Positions 17,794-27,325 are shown, numbered from the stretch's first letter. The stretch: DNA of 64,000 nt from Thermohahella caldifontis (GCF_041153465.1 NZ_CP154858.1:1302001-1366000), one strand, 5' to 3'. Made by a program: numbers and translations. The notes: a model not told the origin generated them from the sequence alone.

Positions 17794-19827
17794 ATGACAA
17801 CGCCCAAGCGAGAAATTCTGGTCACCAGCGCTCTGCCCTACGCCAACGGCCCGATTCACCTCGGCCACCTGCTGGAGTACATTCAGACGGACATCTGGGT
17901 GCGTTTCCAGAAACTGCGCGGGCATACCTGCACCTATGTCTGTGCCGATGATGCACACGGCACGGCCATCATGCTCAAGGCCGAACAGATGGGCATCACC
18001 CCGGAAGCGCTGATTGATCAGGTCAGGGCCGAGCATCAGCGGGACTTCGCCGACTTCCTCATCCAGTTCGACAATTACTACAGCACGCATTCACCGGAAA
18101 ACCGCGAGCTGGCGGAAACCATCTACAAGGCCTGCGTGGAAGGCGGTCATATTGCACGCCGGGAAATTGTCCAGGCCTACGACCCGGAAAAGAACCTGTT
18201 TCTCGCTGATCGGTTCATCAAGGGGACCTGCCCGAAATGCGGCGCCGAGGACCAGTATGGTGACAACTGCGAAGTCTGCGGTGCCACCTACACCCCTGCG
18301 GAGCTGATCAATCCGCGCTCGGCCATCAGCGGGGCCACGCCGGTTCAGAAGGCCTCCGAGCACTTTTTCTTCAAACTCCCCGATTTCGAGGACTTCCTGA
18401 AATCCTGGATCCGCAGCGGCAGCCTGCAGCCTCAGATTGCCAACAAGCTCTCCGAATGGCTGGATGCCGGGCTGCAGGAATGGGACATCTCCCGCGATGC
18501 ACCCTATTTCGGCTTTGAGATCCCCGGCGAACCCGGCAAATATTTCTACGTATGGCTGGATGCGCCCATCGGCTACATGGCAAGCTTCAGAAATCTGTGC
18601 CAGCGCCGCAATGACCTGGATTTTGATCGCTACTGGAAAGAAGGTGCCACCACGGAGCTGTATCATTTCATCGGCAAGGATATCATCTCCTTCCACGGCC
18701 TGTTCTGGCCGGCCATGCTCAAGGCCGCAGGCTTCCGGACCCCGACGGCGATTTATGCGCATGGTTTCGTGACCGTGGACGGTCGCAAGATGTCCAAGTC
18801 CCGCGGCACCTTCATCATGGCACGCACCTATCTGGACCACCTGAACCCGGAATACCTGCGTTATTATTTTGCGGCCAAGCTGACCGGCGCCGTTGAAGAT
18901 CTCGATCTCAACCTGTCGGATTTCGTCAGCCGGGTCAACTCGGATCTGGTGGGCAAGCTCGTCAACATTGCCAGCCGTTGTGCCGGCTTCATCAAGAAGG
19001 CTGGCGGCAAGCTGGCGGACGAGGCTGATGATGCAGCCTTGCTGGAGAAGTTCGCCGCCAGTGCCGAAACCATCGCCCATGCGTATGAAAGCCGCGAGTT
19101 CGGCCGTGCGGTACGGGAGGTCATGGCGCTTGCGGATCTTGCCAACCAGTATATTGCCGACAAGGCCCCCTGGCAGCTGGCCAAGGAAGCCGGCAAGGAA
19201 GACGAGGTGCTGCGCGTGTGCTCGCAGGGCATCGAGATGTTCCGCATTCTCATGACCTATCTGAAGCCGGTACTGCCGGCCATGGCTCAGAAAGCGGAAG
19301 CCTTCCTCAATACAACACTGACCTGGGACAGCCTGAATGCACCCCTGTTCGGGCAGACCATCAATGCGTTCAAACCACTGGCAACCCGGATTGATCCCAA
19401 GCAGGTACAGGCCATGGTTGAAGCCTCCAGGGCACCGGCAGCCGAACCGGCAAAGCCGGCAAAAAAGGCAGCCAAAGGCAAGAACACGGGCGAGACACCG
19501 GCTCAGATCGAGTACGATGATTTTGCCAAAGTGGATCTGAGGATCGCGCGCATCGTCAAGGCCGAACATGTGGATGGCGCGGACAAGCTGCTGCGCCTCA
19601 CACTGGATCTGGGCGGCGAACCGCGACAGGTTTTCGCCGGCATCAAGTCTGCCTACGCACCCGAAGATCTTGAAGGCCGATTGACGGTCATGGTCGCCAA
19701 TCTGAAACCGCGCAAGATGAAATTCGGCGTCAGCGAAGGGATGGTGCTGGCCGCCGGCCCCGGGGGCAAGGAGATCTTCCTGCTGTCCCCGGACGACGGC
19801 GCACAACCGGGCATGCGCGTCATGTAA
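17794..19827 (+). CDS. metG: Methionyl-tRNA synthetase
   Basis: A 677-residue class I MetRS that charges initiator and elongator tRNA-Met. HIGH appears as PIHLGHL near residue 21, KMSKS at 332-336. The knuckle CPKCGAEDQYGDNCEVCG (about residues 145-162) is the zinc-binding insertion of the E. coli type. After an Ala/Lys-rich linker, a C-terminal EMAP/Arc1p-like tRNA-binding domain follows (from about residue 575), used for dimerisation. I took ATG 17794 (MTTPKREILVTSALPYANG); the 19 residues upstream are not family-like. It is divergent from apbC. Confidence 0.97.
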   Translation: MTTPKREILVTSALPYANGPIHLGHLLEYIQTDIWVRFQKLRGHTCTYVCADDAHGTAIMLKAEQMGITPEALIDQVRAEHQRDFADFLIQFDNYYSTHSPENRELAETIYKACVEGGHIARREIVQAYDPEKNLFLADRFIKGTCPKCGAEDQYGDNCEVCGATYTPAELINPRSAISGATPVQKASEHFFFKLPDFEDFLKSWIRSGSLQPQIANKLSEWLDAGLQEWDISRDAPYFGFEIPGEPGKYFYVWLDAPIGYMASFRNLCQRRNDLDFDRYWKEGATTELYHFIGKDIISFHGLFWPAMLKAAGFRTPTAIYAHGFVTVDGRKMSKSRGTFIMARTYLDHLNPEYLRYYFAAKLTGAVEDLDLNLSDFVSRVNSDLVGKLVNIASRCAGFIKKAGGKLADEADDAALLEKFAASAETIAHAYESREFGRAVREVMALADLANQYIADKAPWQLAKEAGKEDEVLRVCSQGIEMFRILMTYLKPVLPAMAQKAEAFLNTTLTWDSLNAPLFGQTINAFKPLATRIDPKQVQAMVEASRAPAAEPAKPAKKAAKGKNTGETPAQIEYDDFAKVDLRIARIVKAEHVDGADKLLRLTLDLGGEPRQVFAGIKSAYAPEDLEGRLTVMVANLKPRKMKFGVSEGMVLAAGPGGKEIFLLSPDDGAQPGMRVM

Positions 19828-19831
19828 GCCC

Positions 19832-19905
19832 GGTTATAACCCTCAACAATAAGAACAACATCAATCAATATTTGAAGTTATAACCCGCCTGTAGATAATA
19901 CAGGC
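19832..19905 (+). promoter_or_regulatory. Putative promoter/operator region of rnf
   Basis: The 100 bases between metG and rnfA hold a direct repeat of GTTATAACCC, around the palindrome GGTTATAACC at about 19833-19843 and again at about 19877-19886. They also hold an inverted repeat CCTGTA-GATAA-TACAGG at 19889-19905. TTGAAG (19872-19877) and GATAAT (19894-19899) have a 16-base spacer and could be the promoter of the rnf operon, with the inverted repeat over the -10. No known regulator is assigned. Confidence 0.4.
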
Positions 19906-19927
19906 TAACCGTGTATGAGGGTCGGGC

Positions 19928-20509
19928 ATGACGGAATACCTGCTGATTCTGGTCAGCACCATATTGGTCAACAACTTTGTGCTGGTTCAGTTCCTGGGAC
20001 TGTGCCCGTTCATGGGTGTCTCCAACAAGGTGGAGTCGGCGGTCGGCATGTCCCTCGCCACCACATTCGTGCTGACCCTCAGTTCGCTGTGCAGCTATCT
20101 GGCCTATACCTGGCTGCTGACGCCGCTCGGGCTCGAATATCTGCAGACCATCACCTTCATCCTCGTGATTGCGGTAGTCGTCCAGTTTACGGAGATGGTC
20201 GTCCGCAAGACCAGCCCTCTGCTCTACAAGGTGCTCGGCATTTTCCTGCCCCTGATCACCACCAACTGTGCCGTTCTCGGCGTGGCGCTGCTGAACATCA
20301 AGAAGCAGAACGGACTGGTGGAGTCCATTCTGTACGGGCTGGGCGCGGGACTGGGCTTCTCCCTGGTTCTGGTCCTGTTCAGCGCCATGCGTGAACGCAT
20401 CGCTGCGGCCGACGTGCCGGCTCCGTTCCGCGGCAGCGCCATCGGACTGATCAGCGCCGGTCTCATGTCACTGGCCTTCATGGGCTTTTCCGGGCTGGTC
20501 AGACTTTAG
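19928..20509 (+). CDS. rnfA: Rnf complex membrane subunit RnfA
   Basis: A 193-residue polytopic protein with six predicted membrane helices, homologous to NqrE/RsxA. Diagnostic stretches are LVNNFVLVQFLGLCPFMGVSNK and LPLITTNCAVLGVAL; the cysteine in each matches those that hold a [2Fe-2S] cluster between RnfA and RnfE in solved complexes. Rnf couples ferredoxin:NAD+ electron transfer to Na+ or H+ movement and, as Rsx, also keeps SoxR reduced in E. coli. First gene of rnfABCDGE-nth; rnfB begins 8 bases downstream. Confidence 0.97.
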   Translation: MTEYLLILVSTILVNNFVLVQFLGLCPFMGVSNKVESAVGMSLATTFVLTLSSLCSYLAYTWLLTPLGLEYLQTITFILVIAVVVQFTEMVVRKTSPLLYKVLGIFLPLITTNCAVLGVALLNIKKQNGLVESILYGLGAGLGFSLVLVLFSAMRERIAAADVPAPFRGSAIGLISAGLMSLAFMGFSGLVRL

Positions 20510-20517
20510 GAGGCAGC

Positions 20518-21123
20518 ATGACTGCAGTTATAATAGCCATTGTTGCCCTGCTGATTCTGGCACTGATTTTCGGTGCCCTGCTGGGATATGCCTCCGTCCG
20601 CTTCAAGGTGGAGGAAAATCCCATCGTCGATCAGATCGACAACATTCTGCCGCAGACCCAATGTGGCCAGTGCGGCTATCCGGGCTGCCGCCCCTACGCT
20701 GAAGCCATCGCCAACGGTGAGGCCATCAACCGCTGCCCGCCCGGAGGTGAGGCCGTCATTCAGCAACTTGCCGACCTGCTCGGTGTGGATCCCCAGCCCC
20801 TGGATGCGGAAGAAGGCGCCACCAGCGAGAAACGCGTGGCCTATATCCGGGAGGATGAGTGCATCGGTTGCACCAAGTGCATTCAGGCCTGCCCGGTGGA
20901 CGCCATTGTTGGCGCGGCCAAGCAGATGCACACGGTCATCGCGGACGAATGCACGGGGTGCGACCTCTGTGTGGAGCCCTGCCCGGTTGACTGCATCGAG
21001 ATGCGCCCGCGTCCCGTGACACTTCAGAACTGGCACTGGGAGAAACCCGAAACCGAGACGGTCCCCATCCGCATCGTCGGCCCGTTAAAACCGGCCACCA
21101 GGACGGAGGATGAAGCAGCATGA
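20518..21123 (+). CDS. rnfB: Rnf complex iron-sulfur subunit RnfB
   Basis: A 201-residue electron-input subunit. An N-terminal membrane helix (residues 4-26) is followed by the Fer4/ASKHA-like cluster domain with CGQCGYPGCRPYAEAI. A two-cluster ferredoxin domain with CIGCTKCIQACPVDAIVG and CTGCDLCVEPCPVDCIEM follows. All cluster cysteines are present. It passes electrons from ferredoxin to the rest of the Rnf complex. The stop overlaps the rnfC start by 4 bases (ATGA). Confidence 0.97.
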   Translation: MTAVIIAIVALLILALIFGALLGYASVRFKVEENPIVDQIDNILPQTQCGQCGYPGCRPYAEAIANGEAINRCPPGGEAVIQQLADLLGVDPQPLDAEEGATSEKRVAYIREDECIGCTKCIQACPVDAIVGAAKQMHTVIADECTGCDLCVEPCPVDCIEMRPRPVTLQNWHWEKPETETVPIRIVGPLKPATRTEDEAA

Positions 21124-23270
21124 GAAAGCTCTGGGATTTCCACGGCGGCATTCATCCTCCGGAACACAAGGCCGTCTCCACGCGCAAGCCCATCCGCACG
21201 GCTCCCCTGCCCAAACAGTTCAGCGTACCGCTCAATCAGCATATCGGGACCCCTGCGGAACCGATCGTCGCGCCTGGCCAGCACGTACTGGCCGGTCAGC
21301 TCATCGCCCGTCCCATCGGGCTGGTCTCGGCGGCCGTCCACGCCCCCACTTCGGGTACCGTGACGGCGATTGAAAACCGACCCGCCGCCCATCCTTCGGG
21401 ATTGCCCGTACCGTCCATCATTATCGACGCCGACGGACGGGATCAATGGGTGGATCCGGAACCGGTCCCCGATTACCGGACCCTGTCGCGTCAGCACCTC
21501 CTTGAGCGGATCCGCATGGCCGGAATCAGCGGCATGGGTGGCGCCGGTTTCCCCACGGCAGTCAAGCTGAGCCCGCCAAAAGAAGACAAGGTCCATGCCC
21601 TGATCATCAATGCCGCGGAGTGCGAGCCTTATATCACCGCGGATGACATGCTCATGCGTGAGCGTGCCCCACAGATAGTCCGGGGCATCGAAATCATGGC
21701 TCACCTGCTGGCGCCGGAAGAATGCATCATCGGCATCGAGGACAACAAGCCGGAAGCCATAGCGGCCCTGAAGCAGGCTACGGCACACACCGGCATAGAA
21801 GTGGTCGTCATCCCGACCAAATACCCCTCCGGGGGCGAAAAGCAGCTCATCCGGATTCTGACCGGCAAGGAGGTCCCGCACGGCCGGATCCCTGCAGATA
21901 TCGGCGTGATGTGCCAGAATGTGGGTACTGCCTACGCCGTGTATGACGCCATCGAAAACGGGAGGCCTCTGGTTTCGCGTATTGTGACCGTCACGGGAGA
22001 GGGTGTGGGCGAGCCGGGCAATTTCGAGGTCCGGATCGGTACGCCGGTCTCCTTCCTGCTGGATCACTGTGAACTGGATGCCCAACGGACCCGCCGTGTC
22101 ATCATGGGCGGTCCGATGATGGGTTTCACGCTGGAGAATCTGCAGGCTCCGGTCATCAAGACCACCAACTGCATCATTGCAGCAACTGCCTCCGAGTTCC
22201 CGGATCCGCCACCGGAGATGCCCTGCATCCGCTGCGGATTCTGCGCCGAGGTCTGCCCGGCAGAACTGCTGCCCCAGCAACTGTACTGGTTCGCCCGCTC
22301 ACGCAACCTCGACATGGCCGAGCGCTACAATCTCATGGACTGCATCGAATGCGGCGCTTGTGCCTATGTCTGTCCCAGCCACATACCGCTCGTTCAGTAT
22401 TACCGGTTTGCCAAGGGCGAGCTTCGGCAGGCACGCGAGGAAAAGGCGCGCGCGGAACATGCCCGGGAGCGCTACGAGCAGCGCCTGGCACGCCTGGAGC
22501 GTGAAAAGGAAGAAAAGGAAGCCCGCCGCAGGGCACGCGCCGAAGCGGCTGCGGCCGCACAGGCTGCCAAACAGACCGCTGCGGAAGCCTCCGGCACCAC
22601 GACGACGCAGCCTGAATCTGCCGCGCCCCCTCCGGAAGAGCTGGAAACCCTGCGCAAACAGGTTGAGCAGGCCCGCAAGAAACTGGACAAGGTCAAGGCT
22701 GCCGCTGCCGAGGTTCCCCCCGATGATGCGGAAGGCCAGGCCCGTATGGCCAAGGTGATTGAAAAGAACCTTGAGCGCCTGAAGCTGGCGGAAGCACGTC
22801 TGGCGGAAGCGGAACAGCAAAAACCACAGGTCGCGGCAAAACCGGCACCCGGCGCACCGGCCCTGGACCCCGAACAGCAGGCGCGCCGGATCAAGCGTCT
22901 GCAGGACAAGATCCGGACCCTGGAAGCCACCATTGCCAAGACCGATGACGACGTACGGCGGGCGAGCCTGGAGGCCACGCTGACCAAGGAAAGATCGCGA
23001 CTGGCTGAACTGACGGGTGGTACTGCAGCGGAAGCCCCGGCACCTGCGGAGCCCCCGGCACCGGACAGAGAAGCCCTCAAGGCTGCCGTGGACAATGCTC
23101 AACGCAAGCTGGACATGATGCAGAACATGCTGGATGAGGCACGGGCCAACCAGGATCCGGAAGACAAGATAGCCAAACTGGAGCGCGCCGTGGAAAAGAA
23201 CCGTGAGCGTCTGAGGCAGGCCGAAGAAGCTCTGGCGGCTGCCGGCATCCCCCAACCGGAGAATACCTGA
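21120..23270 (+). CDS. rnfC: Rnf complex subunit RnfC with long coiled-coil tail
   Basis: A 716-residue peripheral subunit, the NADH/FMN-binding part of Rnf, related to NqrF/Nuo51. The core covers residues 1 to about 440, with the nucleotide/FMN region GMGGAGFPTAVKL and AECEPYITADDMLM. Two [4Fe-4S] motifs follow: CIRCGFCAEVCP from Cys369 and CIECGACAYVCP from Cys408. The last ~270 residues are a charged Glu/Lys/Ala coiled coil with Ala-Pro hinges (such as APAPAEPPAPD), as in proteobacterial long-form RnfC. The tail contains repeated helical blocks of similar pattern. It is 1 base from rnfD. Confidence 0.96.
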   Translation: MRKLWDFHGGIHPPEHKAVSTRKPIRTAPLPKQFSVPLNQHIGTPAEPIVAPGQHVLAGQLIARPIGLVSAAVHAPTSGTVTAIENRPAAHPSGLPVPSIIIDADGRDQWVDPEPVPDYRTLSRQHLLERIRMAGISGMGGAGFPTAVKLSPPKEDKVHALIINAAECEPYITADDMLMRERAPQIVRGIEIMAHLLAPEECIIGIEDNKPEAIAALKQATAHTGIEVVVIPTKYPSGGEKQLIRILTGKEVPHGRIPADIGVMCQNVGTAYAVYDAIENGRPLVSRIVTVTGEGVGEPGNFEVRIGTPVSFLLDHCELDAQRTRRVIMGGPMMGFTLENLQAPVIKTTNCIIAATASEFPDPPPEMPCIRCGFCAEVCPAELLPQQLYWFARSRNLDMAERYNLMDCIECGACAYVCPSHIPLVQYYRFAKGELRQAREEKARAEHARERYEQRLARLEREKEEKEARRRARAEAAAAAQAAKQTAAEASGTTTTQPESAAPPPEELETLRKQVEQARKKLDKVKAAAAEVPPDDAEGQARMAKVIEKNLERLKLAEARLAEAEQQKPQVAAKPAPGAPALDPEQQARRIKRLQDKIRTLEATIAKTDDDVRRASLEATLTKERSRLAELTGGTAAEAPAPAEPPAPDREALKAAVDNAQRKLDMMQNMLDEARANQDPEDKIAKLERAVEKNRERLRQAEEALAAAGIPQPENT

Positions 23271-23271
23271 G

Positions 23272-24324
23272 ATGGCACTGATTCGCGTCACCTCGCCGCA
23301 CCTTACAGGCCCCAATCATACCGGGCGCGTCATGCGTCAGGTCATGCTGGCGACACTGCCCGGCGTGGCCGCTCAGACCTGGTTCTTTGGCTGGGGAAAC
23401 CTGATCCAGATTCTGCTGGCGGCCACCCTTGCTCTCTTCTTTGAAGGCATCGTACTGAAACTCAGGGGCCGGCCTGTCCGCTTCTATCTCAATGATGGCA
23501 GCGCCGCACTCACCGGGGTATTGCTGGGCATTGCACTGCCACCCTTTGCGCCTTGGTGGATCGCCGCAACCGGTGCATTCTTTGCCATCGTCTTTGCCAA
23601 GCAACTCTATGGCGGGCTGGGACAGAATCCCTTCAACCCGGCCATGGCTGCCTACGCACTGTTGCTGGTCTCCTTCCCGCTCTACATGACCACACGCTGG
23701 GCAACGCCGGTGACCATTCACGGTGATACACCTTCCCTGATGGACACGCTGGGCGTGATCTTTGCGGGACACCCCGTGGCAGACGGCTTTACCATGGCCA
23801 CACCGCTGGATACCTACCGCCACGAAATCGGCGCCAGCACGGCAGAAGTCCTGCGCAGTGAGCCCATGTTCGGCAGCTGGATTGCCGCGGGCTGGGAGTG
23901 GGTCAACCTGGGCTTCCTTGCCGGGGGCCTGTGGATGCTCTGGCGTCGTCTGATTACCTGGCATGTGCCGGTCGCCATGCTGGGAGGACTGTCACTCATG
24001 GCGCTGGCCTTTGGCTGGGACCCGGATACCCACACGCCTCTGAGCATTCATCTGCTTTCCGGCGCCACCATGCTGGGGGCGTTCTTCATCGCCACCGATC
24101 CCGCCACCTCGGCCACCAGCCACCTGGGCAAACTGGTTTACGGGCTTGGGATCGGCATGACCGTCTATATCATTCGTACCTGGGGCGGCTACCCGGATGC
24201 AGTGGCCTTCTCGGTGCTGCTGTTCAACTTCGCAGCTCCTCTGATCGACTACTACACCCAGCCCCGCGCCTATGGTCATACCTCCGCACCACGGGGACTG
24301 AAAAAGGGAGGTGAGCGTGGATAA
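23272..24324 (+). CDS. rnfD: Rnf complex membrane subunit RnfD
   Basis: A 350-residue polytopic subunit homologous to NqrB. The covalent FMN attachment threonine is expected at about Thr266 in LLSGATMLGAFFIATDP. The characteristic YGGLGQNPFNPAMAAYALLLVSFPLYMTTW-like segment is present at about residues 115-145. It carries ion-translocating helices with RnfA/E/G. It overlaps rnfG by 14 bases. Confidence 0.96.
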   Translation: MALIRVTSPHLTGPNHTGRVMRQVMLATLPGVAAQTWFFGWGNLIQILLAATLALFFEGIVLKLRGRPVRFYLNDGSAALTGVLLGIALPPFAPWWIAATGAFFAIVFAKQLYGGLGQNPFNPAMAAYALLLVSFPLYMTTRWATPVTIHGDTPSLMDTLGVIFAGHPVADGFTMATPLDTYRHEIGASTAEVLRSEPMFGSWIAAGWEWVNLGFLAGGLWMLWRRLITWHVPVAMLGGLSLMALAFGWDPDTHTPLSIHLLSGATMLGAFFIATDPATSATSHLGKLVYGLGIGMTVYIIRTWGGYPDAVAFSVLLFNFAAPLIDYYTQPRAYGHTSAPRGLKKGGERG

Positions 24325-24964
24325 CAGCCTGAAAGCCTCCATACTCCGCGGCGCCATCGGACTGGGTCTGTTTGCCATGGTCACCGCAGGCATCATTGCC
24401 GTCACACACGAGGTGACGGCTGACGATATTGCCCTGGCGGAAGCTCAGGCCCGGGCCAGGTCGCTGTACACCCTGATTCCGGAAAATGCGACTGACGTTC
24501 CCATTCTGGATACGGCTTTCGACCTTGAACCCGGTACGGCACTGGGCCTGCGCCAACCCACGCCGGGATATCGTGCCATCCGGCAGGGCAAGGTGGAGGC
24601 CGTCATCCTTCCCTTCACCGCCCGGGAAGGCTATAACGGCGATATCCACGGCATTGCCGCCATCCGCGCGGATGGTACCCTGATAGGCGTTCAGATCATC
24701 AGCCACAAGGAAACACCGGGTCTGGGCGACCAGGTTGAAGCGCGCAAATCCGGCTGGCTCAGGCAATTCCAGGGTGCATCCCTGCAGAATCCGCCCCGCG
24801 AACTCTGGAAGGTCAAAAAGGATGGTGGTGCCTTTGATCAGCTCACGGGGGCGACCATCACGCCGCGGGCCATTGTCAGTCAGCTGACAGAGGTACTAGC
24901 CTGGTTCAGCGCGCACCGGGACGAGCTCCTGAAAATGCCGGCAGACAAACAGGAGGCGCCATGA
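24311..24964 (+). CDS. rnfG: Rnf complex flavoprotein subunit RnfG
   Basis: A 217-residue periplasm-facing flavoprotein with one N-terminal membrane helix (about residues 9-31). The FMN-binding motif TGAT spans residues 179-182, in FDQLTGATITPRAIV. The flavin is joined to the last threonine, normally by ApbE; none is seen nearby. The start is a GTG, and a second GTG two codons later is equally possible. The gene overlaps rnfD upstream and rnfE downstream (ATGA), so the operon is tightly coupled. Confidence 0.95.
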   Translation: MSVDNSLKASILRGAIGLGLFAMVTAGIIAVTHEVTADDIALAEAQARARSLYTLIPENATDVPILDTAFDLEPGTALGLRQPTPGYRAIRQGKVEAVILPFTAREGYNGDIHGIAAIRADGTLIGVQIISHKETPGLGDQVEARKSGWLRQFQGASLQNPPRELWKVKKDGGAFDQLTGATITPRAIVSQLTEVLAWFSAHRDELLKMPADKQEAP

Positions 24965-25671
24965 GCACCAAATCACTGAAAGACATCTCGATGGATGGCC
25001 TGTGGCACAACAACCCGGCACTGGTGCAGGTGCTGGGACTCTGTCCACTGCTGGCCGTCACCGGAACCGTTGTCAATGCGTTGGGCCTTGGTGTGGCCAC
25101 CCTGCTGGTGCTGACTGCATCCAACATTGCCGTATCCCTGATCCGCCATTATGTTCCGGCAACGGTTCGCCTGCCCGCATTTGTGATGATCATTGCCTCC
25201 CTGGTGACCTCGGCCGAGCTGCTCATGCAAGCCTATACCTACGAGCTGTATCAGATTCTGGGTATCTTTGTCCCGCTGATTGTCACCAACTGCAGTATCC
25301 TGGGGCGTGCCGACGCCTTTGCCTCCAGAAATCCCGTACTGCCGGCTGCGGTGGATGGCTTCATGATGGGCCTGGGTTTTCTGATCGTTCTGCTTCTGCT
25401 CGGCGCCATGCGCGAATTGCTGGGCCAGGGCACACTGTTCGTCAACATGGATCTCATGTTCGGGCCTGCAGCCAGGGACTGGACACTGCACGTCTTCAGG
25501 GACTATCCCGGCGTACTCTTTGCCATGCTGCCTCCCGGGGCCTTCATCGGGCTGGGCCTGATCATGGCGCTCAAGAACATCATTGATGCGCGCATCAAGG
25601 CCGCACAGGTGGCGAAGACAACACCGAAACCCTCTGCTGAAAGCCGTCGGGTGAGGGTCACTCAGGCATGA
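24961..25671 (+). CDS. rnfE: Rnf complex membrane subunit RnfE
   Basis: A 236-residue polytopic membrane protein homologous to NqrD/RsxE and paralogous to RnfA. The half-site cysteines lie in LVQVLGLCPLLAVTG and VPLIVTNCSILGRADAF, mirroring those of RnfA. A soluble basic tail (IKAAQVAKTTPKPSAESRR) ends the protein. Its stop overlaps the start of nth by 4 bases, so nth is translated with the Rnf operon. Confidence 0.96.
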   Translation: MSTKSLKDISMDGLWHNNPALVQVLGLCPLLAVTGTVVNALGLGVATLLVLTASNIAVSLIRHYVPATVRLPAFVMIIASLVTSAELLMQAYTYELYQILGIFVPLIVTNCSILGRADAFASRNPVLPAAVDGFMMGLGFLIVLLLLGAMRELLGQGTLFVNMDLMFGPAARDWTLHVFRDYPGVLFAMLPPGAFIGLGLIMALKNIIDARIKAAQVAKTTPKPSAESRRVRVTQA

Positions 25672-26303
25672 ATGCCGCCAAGCGCCGGGAAATCTTCGAG
25701 CGTCTGAGGGCTGCCAACCCCCATCCCACGACAGAGCTCAACTACAGCACACCGTTCGAACTGCTGATTGCGGTCATTCTCTCGGCTCAGGCCACGGATG
25801 TGGGCGTCAACAAGGCAACTGCCAAGCTGTTTCCTGTAGCCAACACGCCACAGGCGATTCTGGACCTGGGCGTGGATGGCCTGAAGGCCTATATCAAGAC
25901 CATCGGACTTTACAACAGCAAGGCCGAGAACATCATCAAGACCTGCAGGATACTGGTGGAAGAGTACGGTGGTGAAGTGCCGCGCACCCGGGAAGCACTG
26001 GAAAAGCTTCCTGGAGTGGGCCGCAAGACGGCCAATGTGGTGCTGAATACGGCCTTTGGCGAGCCCACCATTGCGGTGGATACCCATATCTTTCGCGTAG
26101 CCAACCGGACAGGACTGGCGAAGGGCAAAACGCCGCTGGAAGTGGAAAAGAAGCTCCTCAGGTACGTGCCTGCCGAATTCAGGAAAGATGCCCACCACTG
26201 GCTGATCCTGCATGGCCGCTACATCTGCACCGCCCGCAAGCCCCGATGCAGCGCCTGCATCATCGAGGATCTCTGCGAGTACAAGGACAAGACCTCCGAC
26301 TGA
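25668..26303 (+). CDS. nth: Endonuclease III
   Basis: A 211-residue DNA glycosylase/AP lyase that removes oxidised pyrimidines. Helix-hairpin-helix LPGVGRKTANVVL carries the Schiff-base lysine Lys120. The catalytic aspartate is Asp138 (AVDTHIFRV). The C-terminal [4Fe-4S] loop is Cys187-X6-Cys194-X2-Cys197-X5-Cys203. Residue numbers coincide with the E. coli enzyme. Its fusion to the rnf operon by an ATGA overlap is a conserved gammaproteobacterial linkage. Confidence 0.98.
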   Translation: MNAAKRREIFERLRAANPHPTTELNYSTPFELLIAVILSAQATDVGVNKATAKLFPVANTPQAILDLGVDGLKAYIKTIGLYNSKAENIIKTCRILVEEYGGEVPRTREALEKLPGVGRKTANVVLNTAFGEPTIAVDTHIFRVANRTGLAKGKTPLEVEKKLLRYVPAEFRKDAHHWLILHGRYICTARKPRCSACIIEDLCEYKDKTSD

Positions 26304-26378
26304 ACGTCTGGCCACGGGTACGACTTGCCCGTCACTTTCAACCGGCGTAGCTTCAGGGGGTATCGGCGTGGCGTCGCC

Positions 26379-27296
26379 TCAGCCGTCCGGCACCACCGGC
26401 AATTTCAGATGGGGACGGCTTTGCCACCCCACGATGTGACGCTGCCCATCCAGCTGCCAGGTGACGTCCGCAATATCCGGGAGCACACGGAGCCCGTGCC
26501 GTGTCAGGCGTTCATAATGGGCCACGAACTGCTCAATCTGCGCTGCCGACATGAGCGCCGCCACCGGTTCTCCACGCGCCAGTCGCCACTCCCGGAGACG
26601 ATCTTCCTGCTCGGACCGCCAGCGGGCCACACAGGCAAAATCGGGCGCCCGCAATGACAGCAACACATCCATAAGACAATACAGGGGTACGTAGTCTTCC
26701 CGCAGCCGGGCGTTGACCCAGTGTCGCCAGCGGCCATCCGGATCTTCATTGGCTTCCAGCGTGTTGACCGGCGTTTCCAGTGCCGGTTCCGGCTCCGGCG
26801 GAATACCCCAGCACCATCCTTCAAGAATGACCACATCCACCGGCGTGTTCACTATCGGCCAACCGGACGCCGGCACGGGGTTGTCCGTGGCCTTGTCGAA
26901 CCTTGGCAGGGCGACCGGAACACGCCCCTGCCGGAAATGCTCCAGCACGTTCACCAACCTGCCGACATCGTGGGTTCCCGGTACGCCGCGCGTGCGGAGC
27001 AGCGGGTGTACCCTCTCTGCCAGATCCGCCCGGCTGTCCCTGGGCAGATAGAAGTCATCCAGCGAGAGGGTCGCCACGGTCAGCCCGGCCTCCGTTAACG
27101 CAGCGTCCATCCAGGCCGCCAGCGTGGACTTGCCGCTGCCCTGACACCCCTGGATACCCATCATCAGGGGGCGGTCACCGGGCCGGGTGGCCAGCAAGGT
27201 TTCCAGTGCCGGCCGGAACCAGCGTTCCGCCATGTCCGGATATGCTGGCGGCAGCCGGTGTGCCTGAATGAATCGCCTTTGCCAAAGTTCCATCAA
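26379..27296 (-). CDS. D-glycerate 3-kinase-like P-loop kinase
   Basis: A 305-residue P-loop kinase related to plant-type D-glycerate 3-kinase (GLYK) and to the pantothenate/uridine kinase group. The Walker A is GCQGSGKSTL (about residues 48-57), followed by LSLDDFYLPRDSRADLAERVHPLLRTRGVPGTHD and the Walker B-like VVILEGWCWG. These stretches are typical of bacterial GLYK homologues (YggC-like). The likely reaction is phosphorylation of glycerate to 3-phosphoglycerate, inferred from family. It is convergent with nth, with a 75-base gap that shows no clear terminator. Confidence 0.8.
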   Translation of the reverse strand: MMELWQRRFIQAHRLPPAYPDMAERWFRPALETLLATRPGDRPLMMGIQGCQGSGKSTLAAWMDAALTEAGLTVATLSLDDFYLPRDSRADLAERVHPLLRTRGVPGTHDVGRLVNVLEHFRQGRVPVALPRFDKATDNPVPASGWPIVNTPVDVVILEGWCWGIPPEPEPALETPVNTLEANEDPDGRWRHWVNARLREDYVPLYCLMDVLLSLRAPDFACVARWRSEQEDRLREWRLARGEPVAALMSAAQIEQFVAHYERLTRHGLRVLPDIADVTWQLDGQRHIVGWQSRPHLKLPVVPDG

Positions 27297-27325
27297 ATTA
27301 ATTCCCGCGTAAACAAACTGAACCC

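Noticed and set aside
18091..19806. A 571-codon open frame on the minus strand
   Set aside because: Antisense shadow of metG, which has all its motifs on the plus strand.
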